A stretch of DNA of 64,000 nt, taken from Comamonas sp. (lineage in GTDB: Bacteria > Pseudomonadota > Gammaproteobacteria > Burkholderiales > Burkholderiaceae_C). The notes beneath the pieces are model-generated. The model did not search any database. It was not told the origin of the DNA and was given only the letters and a program-made list of their open reading frames with translations. The translations under genes and the position numbers were made by a program. The first letter of the stretch is position 1. Every line of letters starts with the position of its first letter. Below are positions 54,148 through 63,725 of the stretch, piece by piece. The stretch spans positions 1 through 64,000 of the forward strand of contig JAJPEQ010000001.1 of assembly GCA_021166775.1 (NCBI GenBank), in the 5' to 3' direction.

Positions 54148-56790
54148 ATGAACGCACCGCTCGCTTCCTCCCTTCTCGCCGGCGCCGACGGCGCGCCGGA
54201 CATCGACCCGCAGGAAACCGCCGAGTGGCGCGATGCCTTCCTGGCGCTGCTGGCCACGCAGGGGCCCGAGCGCGCGCGCTTCATCCTCGACACGCTGGTC
54301 GAGGCCGCGCACCAGCGCCGCGTGCCCTGGCGGCCGCAGCTGAACACCCCCTACGTCAACACCGTGAGCGCGCAGGCGCAGCCGCCCTTCCCCGGCGACT
54401 TGGCGGTGGAAGAGCGCCTGGGCTCGCTCATGCGCTGGAATGCGCTGGCCATGGTGGTGCGCGCCAACAAGGCTTACGGGGAACTCGGCGGACACATCGC
54501 CAGCTACGCCAGCGCCGCCGATCTGTTCGAGGTCGGCTTCAACCACTTTTTTCACGCCCGCGAAGGGCTTGCGCCCGGCCAGCACCGGGGCGATCTGGTG
54601 TTCTTTCAGCCGCACAGCGCGCCGGGGGTGTATGCGCGCGCCTTTCTCGAAGGCTTTTTGAGCGAGCAGGATCTGCTGCACTTTCGCCAGGAAATCACCG
54701 CGCCCGGCGAAGGCGCGCGCGGGCTGTGCAGCTACCCGCACCCCTGGTCCATGCCGGACTTCTGGCAGTTTCCCACGGGCTCGATGGGGCTGGGGCCGAT
54801 CAGCAGCATCTACCACGCGCGCTTCATGCACTACCTCACCGACCGGGGGCTGCTCGATTGCCACGGCAGAAAGGTGTGGGGCGTGTTCGGCGACGGCGAG
54901 ATGGACGAGCCCGAGAGCACCAGCGCACTCACGCTCGCCGCGCGCGAGCGCCTCGACAACCTGGTCTGGGTGGTCAACTGCAACCTGCAGCGCCTGGACG
55001 GCCCGGTGCGCGGCAACGGGCGCATCGTCGACGAACTGGAGCGCCTCTTTACCGGCAGCGGCTGGAACGTGATCAAGCTGCTCTGGGGCAGCGACTGGGA
55101 CGGCCTCTTTGCGCGCGACCTCACCGGCACGCTGGTGCGCACGCTGGGCGAGACGGTGGACGGCCAGATGCAGACCTTCGCGGCCAAGGACGGGCGCTTC
55201 AACCGCGACAACTTCTTCGGCCAGCACCCCGAGCTGGCGGCCCTGGCGCAGGGCATGACGGACGAGCAGATCGACCGCCTCAAGCGCGGCGGGCACGACC
55301 TGGTGAAGATCCACGCCGCCTACGCGCAGGCGGCCGCTCACCGGGGCGGGCCGACGGTGATCCTCGCGCTCACCAAGAAGGGCTACGGCATGGGTGCAGC
55401 GGGCCAGGGCCGGATGACCACGCACAGCCAGAAGAAGCTGGACGAGGCCGCGCTGATCGAATTCCGCAACCGCTTCAACCTGCCGCTCAGCGACGAAGAG
55501 GCCGTGCACCTGCGCTTTCTGAGGCCCGCCGAGGACAGCGCCGAGATGCGCTATCTGCGCGCGCACCGCGCACAGCTCGGCGGGCACCTGCCCAGGCGCC
55601 AGACCGCCTGCGAGCCGCTCGCCGTGCCGCCGCTGGCGCACTACGCCAGCTTTGCCCTGAACGCCCAGGGCAAGGAGATGAGCACCACCATGGCCTTCGT
55701 GCGCATGCTCGGCGGCCTGCTCAAGGACGAGGCGCTGGGTCGGCGCGTCGTGCCCATCGTCGCCGACGAGGCGCGCACCTTCGGCATGGCCAATCTGTTC
55801 AAGCAGGTGGGCATCTACAGCGACGTGGGCCAGCGCTACGCGCCCGAGGACATCGGCTCCATCCTGTCCTACCGCGAAGCGCGCGACGGCCAGATCCTGG
55901 AAGAAGGCATCACCGAAGCGGGAGCGCTTGCGAGCTGGACCGCCGCGGCCACGAGCTACAGCGTGCACGGCCTGGCGATGCTGCCCTTCTACATCTACTA
56001 CTCGATGTTCGGCTTTCAGCGCGTGGGCGACCTGATCTGGGCCGCGGCCGACCAGCGCGCGCGCGGCTTTCTGCTGGGCGCGACCTCGGGGCGCACGACG
56101 CTCGCGGGCGAGGGCCTGCAGCACCAGGACGGCACCAGCCACCTGGCGGCCAGCACCATCCCCAACTGCAGGGCCTACGACCCGGCGTTCGCCGGCGAGC
56201 TGGCGGTGATCGTGGACGCGGGCATGCGCGCGATGCTGACCGGGCAGCAGGACGTCTTCTACTACGTCACGCTCATGAACGAGAACTATGCCCAGCCCGA
56301 CCTGCCCGAGGCGGCACACGAAGGCGTGGTGCGCGGTTGCTATTTGTTCAAGAGCTGGCAGCGCATGATGGACGTGCGAGAAAGCCCGATTTCATTCAAA
56401 TTTCACGCGACGCTGCTGGCCTCGGGCGCGATCCTGCCCGAGGCGCTCAAGGCGGCCGAGCGGCTGGCGCAGGAGGGCATTGCGGCGAGCGTGGTCAGCG
56501 TCACGAGCTGGAGCGAACTGGCACGCGACGGGCGCGCGTGCCTCACCAGCGGCGCCACGCCCTGGGTGGCGCAGGTGCTGGCGCAGACGCAAGGACCCAT
56601 CGTCGCCGCCAGCGACTACGTGAGCAGCGTGCCCGAGCTAATCCGCGCGCACCTGCCCGCGGGGCGCGGCTACCGCACGCTGGGCACCGACGGTTTCGGG
56701 CGCAGCGACACGCGCGCGGCGCTGCGTGCGCACTTCGAGGTGGACGCGGCTCACATGGCCGCGGCGGCGCGCCAGATGCTTGCGGCCTGA
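54148..56790 (+). CDS. mdeB: 2-oxoacid dehydrogenase E1 component, AceE-type (MdeB-like)
   Basis: An 880-residue homodimeric thiamine-diphosphate E1. ThDP motif GDGEMDEPESTSALTLAARE ... VVNCNLQRLDGPVRG; pyrimidine-domain MANLFKQVGIYSDVGQRYAP; transketolase-like C-terminal part. Similar to AceE of the pyruvate dehydrogenase complex, but there is no E2 or E3 gene nearby. Located after methionine gamma-lyase, it corresponds to P. putida mdeB, thought to decarboxylate 2-oxobutyrate from methionine breakdown. It would borrow E2/E3 from a complex encoded elsewhere (inference). RBS AGGA precedes the ATG. Confidence 0.88.
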   Translation: MNAPLASSLLAGADGAPDIDPQETAEWRDAFLALLATQGPERARFILDTLVEAAHQRRVPWRPQLNTPYVNTVSAQAQPPFPGDLAVEERLGSLMRWNALAMVVRANKAYGELGGHIASYASAADLFEVGFNHFFHAREGLAPGQHRGDLVFFQPHSAPGVYARAFLEGFLSEQDLLHFRQEITAPGEGARGLCSYPHPWSMPDFWQFPTGSMGLGPISSIYHARFMHYLTDRGLLDCHGRKVWGVFGDGEMDEPESTSALTLAARERLDNLVWVVNCNLQRLDGPVRGNGRIVDELERLFTGSGWNVIKLLWGSDWDGLFARDLTGTLVRTLGETVDGQMQTFAAKDGRFNRDNFFGQHPELAALAQGMTDEQIDRLKRGGHDLVKIHAAYAQAAAHRGGPTVILALTKKGYGMGAAGQGRMTTHSQKKLDEAALIEFRNRFNLPLSDEEAVHLRFLRPAEDSAEMRYLRAHRAQLGGHLPRRQTACEPLAVPPLAHYASFALNAQGKEMSTTMAFVRMLGGLLKDEALGRRVVPIVADEARTFGMANLFKQVGIYSDVGQRYAPEDIGSILSYREARDGQILEEGITEAGALASWTAAATSYSVHGLAMLPFYIYYSMFGFQRVGDLIWAAADQRARGFLLGATSGRTTLAGEGLQHQDGTSHLAASTIPNCRAYDPAFAGELAVIVDAGMRAMLTGQQDVFYYVTLMNENYAQPDLPEAAHEGVVRGCYLFKSWQRMMDVRESPISFKFHATLLASGAILPEALKAAERLAQEGIAASVVSVTSWSELARDGRACLTSGATPWVAQVLAQTQGPIVAASDYVSSVPELIRAHLPAGRGYRTLGTDGFGRSDTRAALRAHFEVDAAHMAAAARQMLAA

Positions 56791-56796
56791 GGCCCG

Positions 56797-56819
56797 GCGC
56801 TGCCGTGGGCGGGCAGCGC
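56797..56819 (+). other. Hairpin after mdeB
   Basis: GCGCTGCC pairs with GGCAGCGC (8 bp, seven-base loop), just after the mdeB stop. There is no T-run, so it is at most a partial or Rho-assisted end. Confidence 0.4.
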
Positions 56820-56889
56820 ACCCATCCCGCCCGCGACGGATCGACCCGCCCGCCACGGGCCGGTTTGGTCGTGCGCGCGGCGCCACACA

Positions 56890-56907
56890 CTGTCACAAGG
56901 CTGTCAC
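56890..56907 (+). promoter_or_regulatory. Pho box of the pst operon
   Basis: CTGTCACAAGGCTGTCAC: two 7-base direct repeats CTGTCAC separated by four bases, matching the PhoB-box layout CTGTCAT-N4-CTGTCAT. A -10-like GATAGT follows at 56918-56923, the expected distance for PhoB-activated promoters that lack a -35. PhoB is encoded at the end of the same gene set, so this is positive autoregulation. Confidence 0.93.
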
Positions 56908-56962
56908 ATTGAGCCCCGATAGTTCGTCCTGTCTTACACAACGTCTGTTCAAGGCCTTCCTC

Positions 56963-58006
56963 ATGAAACCATTGACAAAGCACATCCTTTCATGCCTTGC
57001 CCTGTGCGCGGCGGTTGCCACACCGGCACTGGCGCAGCAGGTGGCCACGGGCGCCGGCGCCAGTTTTCCCGCGCCGCTGTATGCCAAATGGGCGGCCGAC
57101 TACCACAAGGCCACGGGTGTGAAGATCAACTACCAGTCGGTCGGCTCGGGTGCGGGCCTGCGCCAGATCGACGCCAAGACGGTGGACTTCGGTGCCTCCG
57201 ACGCGCCGTTGACCGACGAGGATCTGGCCAAGAAGGGCCTGGTGCAATTTCCCACCGTGGTGGGCGGCGTGATCCCGGTGGTGCACATCGCCGGCATCAA
57301 GCCGGGCGAGCTCAAGCTCTCCGGCGCCGTGCTGGCCGACATCTACCTGGGCAAGGTGGCCAAGTGGAACGATGCGGCCATCACCGCGCTGAACCCCGGC
57401 CTGAAGCTGCCCGACGCGCCCATCGCCCCGGTGCGCCGCGCTGACGGCTCGGGTACCACCAACGCCTTCACCAACTACCTGAGCCAGGTCAGCCCCGAAT
57501 GGAAGGCCAAGGTGGGCGAGGGCACCGCGGTCAACTGGCCCAGCGGCGCCGGCGGCAAGGGCAACGAGGGCGTGGCCGCCTTCGTGGGGCGTCTGGCCAA
57601 CTCGATCGGCTACGTGGAGTACGCCTACGTCAAGCAGAACAAGATGACCTACGTGCAGTTGCAGAACGCGGACGGCAAGTTCGTCACCCCTGGTGACACC
57701 AGCTTCAAGGCGGCCGCGGCCGGTGCCGACTGGGCCAAATCCTTTCACCAGGTGCTCAACAACAAGCCGGGCGCCGACGCCTGGCCCATCACCACCGCCA
57801 CCTACATCCTGATGCACGCGAAGCAGGACAAACCGGAAAACGCCCGCACCGTGCTCAAGTTCTTCGACTGGGTGTACGCCCATGGCGACGCCGCGGCCGC
57901 CGAGCTGGACTACGTGCCGATGCCCGCGGCCGTGAAGACGCTGATCCGCGAGCGCGCCTTCGGCGCCATCCAGGACGGCGCGGGCAAGGCCATCGCCTAC
58001 CAGTAA
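56963..58006 (+). CDS. pstS: Phosphate ABC transporter substrate-binding protein
   Basis: Periplasmic phosphate receptor, 347 residues. Signal peptide [20 protein letters not shown] cut after ALA. Phosphate-binding loops: [31 protein letters not shown] and [13 protein letters not shown]. It is the first gene of the PhoB-controlled operon; a very stable hairpin separates it from pstC and probably keeps PstS mRNA and protein in excess. Confidence 0.97.
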   Translation: MKPLTKHILSCLALCAAVATPALAQQVATGAGASFPAPLYAKWAADYHKATGVKINYQSVGSGAGLRQIDAKTVDFGASDAPLTDEDLAKKGLVQFPTVVGGVIPVVHIAGIKPGELKLSGAVLADIYLGKVAKWNDAAITALNPGLKLPDAPIAPVRRADGSGTTNAFTNYLSQVSPEWKAKVGEGTAVNWPSGAGGKGNEGVAAFVGRLANSIGYVEYAYVKQNKMTYVQLQNADGKFVTPGDTSFKAAAAGADWAKSFHQVLNNKPGADAWPITTATYILMHAKQDKPENARTVLKFFDWVYAHGDAAAAELDYVPMPAAVKTLIRERAFGAIQDGAGKAIAYQ

Positions 58007-58030
58007 GTCACCGACAATACCGAACCGCGC

Positions 58031-58064
58031 CGTGTCCGGCGCCCCTGCCGGGGCGCCGGACACG
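58031..58064 (+). other. Very stable hairpin between pstS and pstC
   Basis: CGTGTCCGGCGCCCC pairs perfectly with GGGGCGCCGGACACG: a 15-bp GC-rich stem with a TGCC loop, starting 25 bases after the pstS stop. No T-run follows, so it would act as an RNA-stabilising 3' end or partial terminator that sets differential expression within the operon, not as a full intrinsic terminator. Confidence 0.9.
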
Positions 58065-58085
58065 CGCGCCAACGGGTATAACAGC

Positions 58086-59111
58086 ATGTCCTTCACCGCC
58101 ACCCTGGAACCCGCCGCGGCCACCCCGGCGCGGCCGTCCGACGCCACCATGAGCCCACCCCCCCCCATTCGCAGGGCGCGCACCGGCATCGCCGACCGTT
58201 TGTTTGCCTGGGCCGCGCGAGGCGCGGCGCTGCTGACGCTGGGGTTGCTGGTGGCCATCATGGCGTCGCTGGTGGTCGGTGCCTGGCCGGCGATACGCGC
58301 CTTCGGCCCGGGCTTCATGACCAGCGCGGTCTGGGATCCGGTGCGCCAGGAGTTCGGCGGCCTGGTGATGATCTACGGCACGGTGGTGACCTCGCTCATC
58401 GCGCTCTTGATCGCCGTGCCGGTGAGCTTCGGCATCGCGCTGTTCCTCACCGAGCTGTCGCCCGCCTGGCTCAAGCGCCCGCTGGGCACCGCCATCGAGC
58501 TGTTGGCGGCCATTCCGTCCATCGTCTACGGCATGTGGGGGCTGTTGGTGTTCGCGCCCATCCTGTCGGCCTGGGTGCAGCAGCCGCTGCAAGGCTGGTT
58601 CGGCCAGGTGCCGGTGCTGGGCGCGCTGTTCTCGGGCCCGCCGGTGGGCATAGGCATCCTGTCGGCCGGCATCATCCTGGCGATCATGATCATTCCCTTC
58701 ATCGCCTCGGTGATGCGCGACGTGTTCGAGGTCACGCCGGCGCTGCTCAAGGAGTCCGCCTACGGCCTGGGCGCCACCACCTGGGAGGTGGTCTGGCGCG
58801 TGGTGCTGCCCTACACCAAGACGGGCGTGATCGGCGGCATCATGCTGGGTCTGGGCCGCGCCCTGGGCGAGACCATGGCCGTCACCTTCGTCATCGGCAA
58901 CATGAACCAGCTGGGCTCTCTCAGCCTGTTCGAGGCCGCCAATTCCATCACCTCGGCCCTGGCCAACGAATTCGCCGAGGCCGGGCCCGGCCTGCACCAG
59001 GCCTCGCTGATCTACCTGGGGCTGGTGCTGTTCTTCATCACCTTCGTGGTGCTGGCCTGCTCCAAGCTGCTGCTGGCACGCCTGGCCAAGGGCGAGGGGA
59101 CGAAATCATGA
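58086..59111 (+). CDS. pstC: Phosphate ABC transporter permease PstC
   Basis: A 341-residue inner-membrane permease with six helices ([20 protein letters not shown] begins the first) and the EAA-type loop [20 protein letters not shown]. Forms the channel with PstA. ATG at 58086 is chosen; MSPPPP at 58149 is an alternative start. The stop overlaps pstA (ATGA). Confidence 0.95.
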   Translation: MSFTATLEPAAATPARPSDATMSPPPPIRRARTGIADRLFAWAARGAALLTLGLLVAIMASLVVGAWPAIRAFGPGFMTSAVWDPVRQEFGGLVMIYGTVVTSLIALLIAVPVSFGIALFLTELSPAWLKRPLGTAIELLAAIPSIVYGMWGLLVFAPILSAWVQQPLQGWFGQVPVLGALFSGPPVGIGILSAGIILAIMIIPFIASVMRDVFEVTPALLKESAYGLGATTWEVVWRVVLPYTKTGVIGGIMLGLGRALGETMAVTFVIGNMNQLGSLSLFEAANSITSALANEFAEAGPGLHQASLIYLGLVLFFITFVVLACSKLLLARLAKGEGTKS

Positions 59112-59968
59112 GCACTAGCGTCAAGTTCGGCGCCAGGCAGGCGATGTTTTCAAGGCGCAAGCGCACCAACGCCATCGCGCTCACGCTGTCGCTGGCGGCC
59201 ATGGGCTTCGGCCTGTTCTGGCTGGCCTGGATCCTGTGGGAGACGCTGCGCCTGGGCCTGGGCGGCATCGCCCTGGCGACCTTCACGCAATCGACGCCGC
59301 CGCCCAACGACGCCGGAGGCCTGGCCAACGCCATCTTCGGCTCGCTGACCATGGTGGGCGTGGCCACGCTGGTCGGCACGCCCATCGGCATCCTGGCCGG
59401 CATCTATCTGGTCGAATACAACGCCCGCGGCTGGCTGGCCAGCGCCACGCGCTTCGTGAGCGACATCCTGCTGTCGGCGCCCTCCATCGTCATCGGGCTG
59501 TTCATCTTCGAGGTGATGGTGGTGCGCATGGGCAGCTTCTCGGGCTGGGCCGGGGCGATGGCGCTGGCGCTGATCGTGATCCCGGTGGTGATCCGCACCA
59601 CCGAAAACATGCTCAAGCTGGTGCCGCCCGGCCTGCGCGAGGCCGCCTACGCTCTGGGCGCGCCCAAGTGGAAGGTGATCCTCGCGATCACGCTGCGCGC
59701 CGCGCGCGCCGGCGTCATCACCGGCGTGCTGCTGGCGGTGGCGCGCATCGCGGGCGAGACGGCGCCGCTTCTGTTCACCGCACTGTCCAACCAGTTCTGG
59801 TCGGCCGACCTGGCAAGCCCCATGGCCAGCCTGCCCGTCGTCATCTTCCAGTTCGCCATGAGCCCCTACGAGAACTGGCAGCACCTGGCGTGGGCCGGCG
59901 TGTTCCTCATCACCCTGGCGGTGCTGGGCCTGAACATCCTGGCGCGCGTGATGACCCGCAACAAATAA
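59108..59968 (+). CDS. pstA: Phosphate ABC transporter permease PstA
   Basis: A 286-residue six-helix permease; partner of PstC. Helix [20 protein letters not shown], loop [23 protein letters not shown]-type region [20 protein letters not shown]. It starts inside the pstC stop (ATGA). Confidence 0.96.
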   Translation: MSTSVKFGARQAMFSRRKRTNAIALTLSLAAMGFGLFWLAWILWETLRLGLGGIALATFTQSTPPPNDAGGLANAIFGSLTMVGVATLVGTPIGILAGIYLVEYNARGWLASATRFVSDILLSAPSIVIGLFIFEVMVVRMGSFSGWAGAMALALIVIPVVIRTTENMLKLVPPGLREAAYALGAPKWKVILAITLRAARAGVITGVLLAVARIAGETAPLLFTALSNQFWSADLASPMASLPVVIFQFAMSPYENWQHLAWAGVFLITLAVLGLNILARVMTRNK

Positions 59969-60008
59969 GAGCGTGGACACGCTCCGAGAGAAGAGAAAGA
60001 CCCCGTCC

Positions 60009-60815
60009 ATGTCCGTCGTCCTCGATGCGCCCCAACCCGCCGCCGCGCCGGCGGCGAGCCCACGCCCCAAGATCTCGGTGCGTGACCTGAATTTCTACTA
60101 CGGCAAGTTCCATGCGCTCAAGGGAGTGAACCTGGACATCCCGGAGAAGCAGGTCACCGCCTTCATCGGCCCCTCGGGCTGCGGCAAATCGACGCTGCTG
60201 CGCGTGTTCAACCGCATGTTCGAGCTGTATCCCGAGCAGCACGCCGAAGGCCAGGTGCTGATCGACGGCGAGGACCTGCTCACCGCCCGGCAGGATGTGG
60301 CGCTGATCCGCGCCAAGATCGGCATGGTGTTCCAGAAGCCGACGCCGTTTCCGATGTCGATCCGCGACAACATCGCCTTTGGCGTGAAGCTGTTCGAGCA
60401 CCTGAGCCCGGCCGACATGGATGAGCGCGTCGAGTGGGCGCTGCGCAAGGCGGCGCTGTGGAACGAGGTCAAGGACAAGCTGGGCCAGAGCGGTTCGAGC
60501 CTCTCGGGCGGCCAGCAGCAGCGCCTGTGCATCGCGCGCGGCGTGGCCATCCGGCCCGAGGTGCTGCTGCTGGACGAACCCTGCTCGGCGCTGGATCCGA
60601 TCTCCACCGCCAAAATCGAGGAGCTGATCGCCGAGCTCAAGAGCGAGTACACCGTGCTCATCGTCACGCACAACATGCAGCAGGCCGCGCGCTGCAGCGA
60701 TCACACGGCCTACATGTACCTGGGCGAGCTGATGGAGTTCGGCACCACCGAACAAATGTTCTTCAAGCCGCGGCGCCAGGAGACCGAGGACTACATCACC
60801 GGGAGATTCGGATGA
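60009..60815 (+). CDS. pstB: Phosphate ABC transporter ATPase
   Basis: A 268-residue ABC ATPase: Walker [30 protein letters not shown], signature [14 protein letters not shown], Walker [13 protein letters not shown]-loop [15 protein letters not shown] at 60009 is chosen; a GTG at 59973 would add 12 residues, and the AGAGAAG before 60009 is only a moderate ribosome site. It overlaps phoU by ATGA. Confidence 0.96.
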   Translation: MSVVLDAPQPAAAPAASPRPKISVRDLNFYYGKFHALKGVNLDIPEKQVTAFIGPSGCGKSTLLRVFNRMFELYPEQHAEGQVLIDGEDLLTARQDVALIRAKIGMVFQKPTPFPMSIRDNIAFGVKLFEHLSPADMDERVEWALRKAALWNEVKDKLGQSGSSLSGGQQQRLCIARGVAIRPEVLLLDEPCSALDPISTAKIEELIAELKSEYTVLIVTHNMQQAARCSDHTAYMYLGELMEFGTTEQMFFKPRRQETEDYITGRFG

Positions 60816-61513
60816 CCGACAAGCATCTTTCAACGCAGTTCGACAGCGAGCTCAATCAGGTGACGGCCCGCGTCATGGAGCTGGGCGGCCTCGTGGAGGC
60901 GCAGATCCGGCAGGCCGTGCAGGCGCTGTCGCACTTCAGCCTGGACGCCGCCGATCAGGTCGAGGCGCTGGAGCGGCGCGTGAACGCCATGGAAGTGGAA
61001 ATCGACCACGAGCTCACCACCATCATCGCGCGGCGCCAGCCCACGGCGCGCGACCTGCGCCTGCTGATGGCGTTTTCCAAGGCGACCGCCAACCTCGAGC
61101 GCATGGGCGACGAAGCCGCGCGCATGGCGCGCATGGTGCGTTCCATCATCGACAGCGGCGCGGTGCGCACCCTGCCGTCGAGCGAGCTGCACATCGCCGC
61201 CGAACTCGCCTCCGGCCTGCTGCGCAAGGCGCTCGACGCCTTTGCACGGCTGGACACCCGGGCGGCGCTCGCCATCCTCAAGGAGGACAACCTGATCGAT
61301 CGGGAGTTCGACGGCTTCGTGCGCAAACTCATCACCTACATGATGGAAGACCCGCGCACCATCTCCGCCAGCCTCGACCTGCTGTTCCTGGCCAAGGCCA
61401 TCGAGCGCATCGGCGACCATTCCAAGAACGTGGCCGAGCTCATCATCTACCTGGTCGAAGGCAAGGACGTGCGCCACACCACCATGCAAGAGATCGAATC
61501 CGTCGTGCAATGA
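60812..61513 (+). CDS. phoU: Phosphate-signalling protein PhoU
   Basis: Negative regulator that links the Pst transporter to PhoR and lowers PhoB activity when phosphate is sufficient. 233 residues with two PhoU helical-bundle repeats, each with E-x3-D metal sites ([39 protein letters not shown]). Overlaps pstB and phoB by four bases each (ATGA), so the set is tightly coupled. Confidence 0.97.
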   Translation: MTDKHLSTQFDSELNQVTARVMELGGLVEAQIRQAVQALSHFSLDAADQVEALERRVNAMEVEIDHELTTIIARRQPTARDLRLLMAFSKATANLERMGDEAARMARMVRSIIDSGAVRTLPSSELHIAAELASGLLRKALDAFARLDTRAALAILKEDNLIDREFDGFVRKLITYMMEDPRTISASLDLLFLAKAIERIGDHSKNVAELIIYLVEGKDVRHTTMQEIESVVQ

Positions 61514-62214
61514 GCCAGCGCCCCCGCATCCTCGTCGTCGAAGACGAACCCGCGATCGCCGAGCTGATCGCGGTCAACCTGCGCCACGGCGGGTTCGAGC
61601 CGATCTGCGCGGCCGATGGCGCCGCCGCCCAGAACGCGCTCGATGCCGTGCTGCCCGACGCGATCCTGCTCGACTGGATGCTGCCCGACGTGAGCGGCCT
61701 GCGCCTGGCGCGCCAATGGCGCGCCCACCCGCGCAGCAAGCACGTGCCCATCCTGATGCTCACCGCGCGCAGCGACGAGCCGGACAAGATCGCGGGACTG
61801 GACGCCGGCGCCGACGACTACATCACCAAGCCGTTTTCGACGCAGGAGCTGCTGGCGCGCATCCGCGCCGTCCTGCGCCGACGCGCGCCCGAGCAGGCCG
61901 ACGCGCCACTGGCCGACGGCGGCCTGACGCTGGAGCCCGCCACCCGGCGCGTGGCCTGGCAAGGCACGCCGCTCAAGCTCGGCCCCACCGAATTCCGACT
62001 GCTGCACTACCTGATGGCGCATGCCGAACGCGTGCACAGCCGCGCTCAATTGCTGGACAAGGTCTGGGGCGACCACGTCTATATCGAAGAGCGCACGGTG
62101 GACGTGCATGTGAAGCGCCTGCGCGAAGCGCTCGGCGACGCGGGCGCGCTCATCGAGACCGTGCGCGGCGCGGGCTACCGGTTCACGGCGCATTCGGCTC
62201 AGAAAAAACAATAG
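61510..62214 (+). CDS. phoB: Phosphate regulon response regulator PhoB
   Basis: A 234-residue OmpR-type regulator: receiver domain with acidic pair near residues 11-13, phospho-acceptor Asp55 (LLDWMLPD) and Lys107 (TKPFS); winged helix with KLGPTEFRLLHYLM and VDVHVKRLREAL. It binds the Pho box upstream of pstS. Its TAG stop is the first letters of a dispersed repeat copy (the TAG of ATAGCT), so its C-terminus QKKQ ends where the repeat begins. Confidence 0.96.
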   Translation: MSQRPRILVVEDEPAIAELIAVNLRHGGFEPICAADGAAAQNALDAVLPDAILLDWMLPDVSGLRLARQWRAHPRSKHVPILMLTARSDEPDKIAGLDAGADDYITKPFSTQELLARIRAVLRRRAPEQADAPLADGGLTLEPATRRVAWQGTPLKLGPTEFRLLHYLMAHAERVHSRAQLLDKVWGDHVYIEERTVDVHVKRLREALGDAGALIETVRGAGYRFTAHSAQKKQ

Positions 62215-62253
62215 CTGTCCGCGCAATATAGACAAGCGCCACGGCCATTTTTC
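62211..62253. repeat. Dispersed ATAGCT repeat between phoB and phoR
   Basis: ATAGCTGTCCGCGC, nine bases, AAGCGCCACGGCCATTTTTC. This copy has both the ATAGCT head and a GGCCATTTTTC tail, resembling the element as I recall it from other comamonads. It supplies the phoB stop codon and fills the 47-base gap before phoR. Confidence 0.75.
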
Positions 62254-62261
62254 ATTCAAAT

Positions 62262-63638
62262 ATGCTCACGCGCCTGCTTCTCTTTGCCGCACTGCAGCTG
62301 GCCGGCGGTGCGCTTGGCGGCTGGTGGGGCGGACCCTGGGCTGCGGCGGGCGGCGCCTGCGCGGCCGCCTGGCTGTGGTTTGCCTGGGATGCTGCCAGCG
62401 CCGCACGGCTGCTTGCCTGGCTGCGCGACGGCGCCGGGAGAGCGAGCCCGCGCCTGCACGGCACGTGGGGCGAGGCGCTGGACCGCACCCACCGGCTGCA
62501 GCGCCAGCACGAGCAGGCGCTGGCGGCAAGCGAGGCGCGCCTGCACACCTTCTTGTCGGCCATCCAGGCTTCGCCCAACGGTGTGCTGCTGCTGGACGAG
62601 CAGGGTCGCATCGAATGGTGCAACCAGCAGGCGGCGCAGCAGTTCGGCCTGGATGTGCAGCGCGATCAGATGCAGGTCATCGGCAATCTGGTGCGCGACC
62701 CGGCCTTTGGTGCCTACGTCACGGCGCGCGATTTCACCCACGACCTGCTGCTGACCCGGCCCGCCGCCAACGGGGCCGCGCCCACGCAGCTGGCGATACG
62801 CCTGCACCCCTACGGCGAAGGGCGCACGCTGATGCTCTCGCGCGACGTCACGCAAGTGCAACTGGCCGAAACCATGCGGCGCGACTTCGTCGCCAACGTC
62901 TCGCACGAGATCCGCACGCCGCTCACGGTGCTCGCGGGCTTCATCGAAACTTTGCAGACGCTCCAGCTGAACGAGGCCGAACGCGCACGCTACCTCACGC
63001 TCATGGCCCAGCAGTCGCGGCGCATGCAGGCACTGGTGCAGGACCTGCTCACGCTGTCGCGCCTGGAAGGCAGTCCGGCCCCGGGCCTGGAGGCCTGGAC
63101 GCCGGTGCGTACGCTGCTGCAGCGCTGCGCGCAGGAAGCGCGCGAGCTCTCGCATCGGGTGCTGCCCGCGGGCGCTGCCCCGCACCAATGGGAGTTTCCG
63201 GACGACGCGTCGCTGCAATCCGCGGGCGAGATCGCGGGCAACGAGGCCGAGCTCTACAGCGCCCTGTCCAACCTCGTGAGCAACGCGGTGCGTTACACCC
63301 CTGCCGCCGGCCTGATCCGCGTCACCTGGCAGCCGCAGGCCGACGGCGGCGCGACCTTCAGCGTGCGCGACAGCGGCCCCGGCATCGCCGCGGAACACAT
63401 TCCCCGCCTGACCGAGCGCTTTTACCGCATCGATCGCGGGCGCTCGCGCGACAGCGGCGGCACCGGCCTGGGCCTGGCCATCGTCAAACACGTCGTGCAA
63501 CGCCACGGCGCACAGCTCACGATCACGAGCACACCCGGGCAAGGCTCCGTCTTCTGCGTGCGGTTCCCGGCGGGACGCTGGCGAGCGTCACGTGCGCACA
63601 GCCCCGCGGCATCAGAGAGCACGGCGCCAAGCCTCTGA
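62262..63638 (+). CDS. phoR: Phosphate regulon sensor kinase PhoR
   Basis: A 458-residue histidine kinase. One or two membrane helices (about 3-45) without a periplasmic sensor loop, as usual for PhoR. A PAS domain covers about 93-200 (FLSAIQASPNGVLLLDEQGR). The H-box is FVANVSHEIRTPLTVLAGFI with His215. ATPase motifs are NLVSNAVRYTP, DSGPGIA, RFYRID and GGTGLGLAIVKHV. Senses Pst activity through PhoU. The repeat between phoB and phoR separates their coding regions. Confidence 0.96.
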   Translation: MLTRLLLFAALQLAGGALGGWWGGPWAAAGGACAAAWLWFAWDAASAARLLAWLRDGAGRASPRLHGTWGEALDRTHRLQRQHEQALAASEARLHTFLSAIQASPNGVLLLDEQGRIEWCNQQAAQQFGLDVQRDQMQVIGNLVRDPAFGAYVTARDFTHDLLLTRPAANGAAPTQLAIRLHPYGEGRTLMLSRDVTQVQLAETMRRDFVANVSHEIRTPLTVLAGFIETLQTLQLNEAERARYLTLMAQQSRRMQALVQDLLTLSRLEGSPAPGLEAWTPVRTLLQRCAQEARELSHRVLPAGAAPHQWEFPDDASLQSAGEIAGNEAELYSALSNLVSNAVRYTPAAGLIRVTWQPQADGGATFSVRDSGPGIAAEHIPRLTERFYRIDRGRSRDSGGTGLGLAIVKHVVQRHGAQLTITSTPGQGSVFCVRFPAGRWRASRAHSPAASESTAPSL

Positions 63639-63725
63639 CGCACGGACACCGACCGCCTGACGTCGATCGCTCACAAAGCCCCCAGCACGCCCTCTTGCGC
63701 CGGATCCGGACCCGACACCTGCCCC

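Noticed and set aside
53794-56319. An 841-codon open frame on the minus strand opposite mdeA/mdeB
   Set aside because: It mirrors the codon pattern of the plus-strand genes in GC-rich DNA, has low-complexity His/Arg/Val-rich translation and no recognisable domain; mdeA and mdeB are firmly identified on the other strand.
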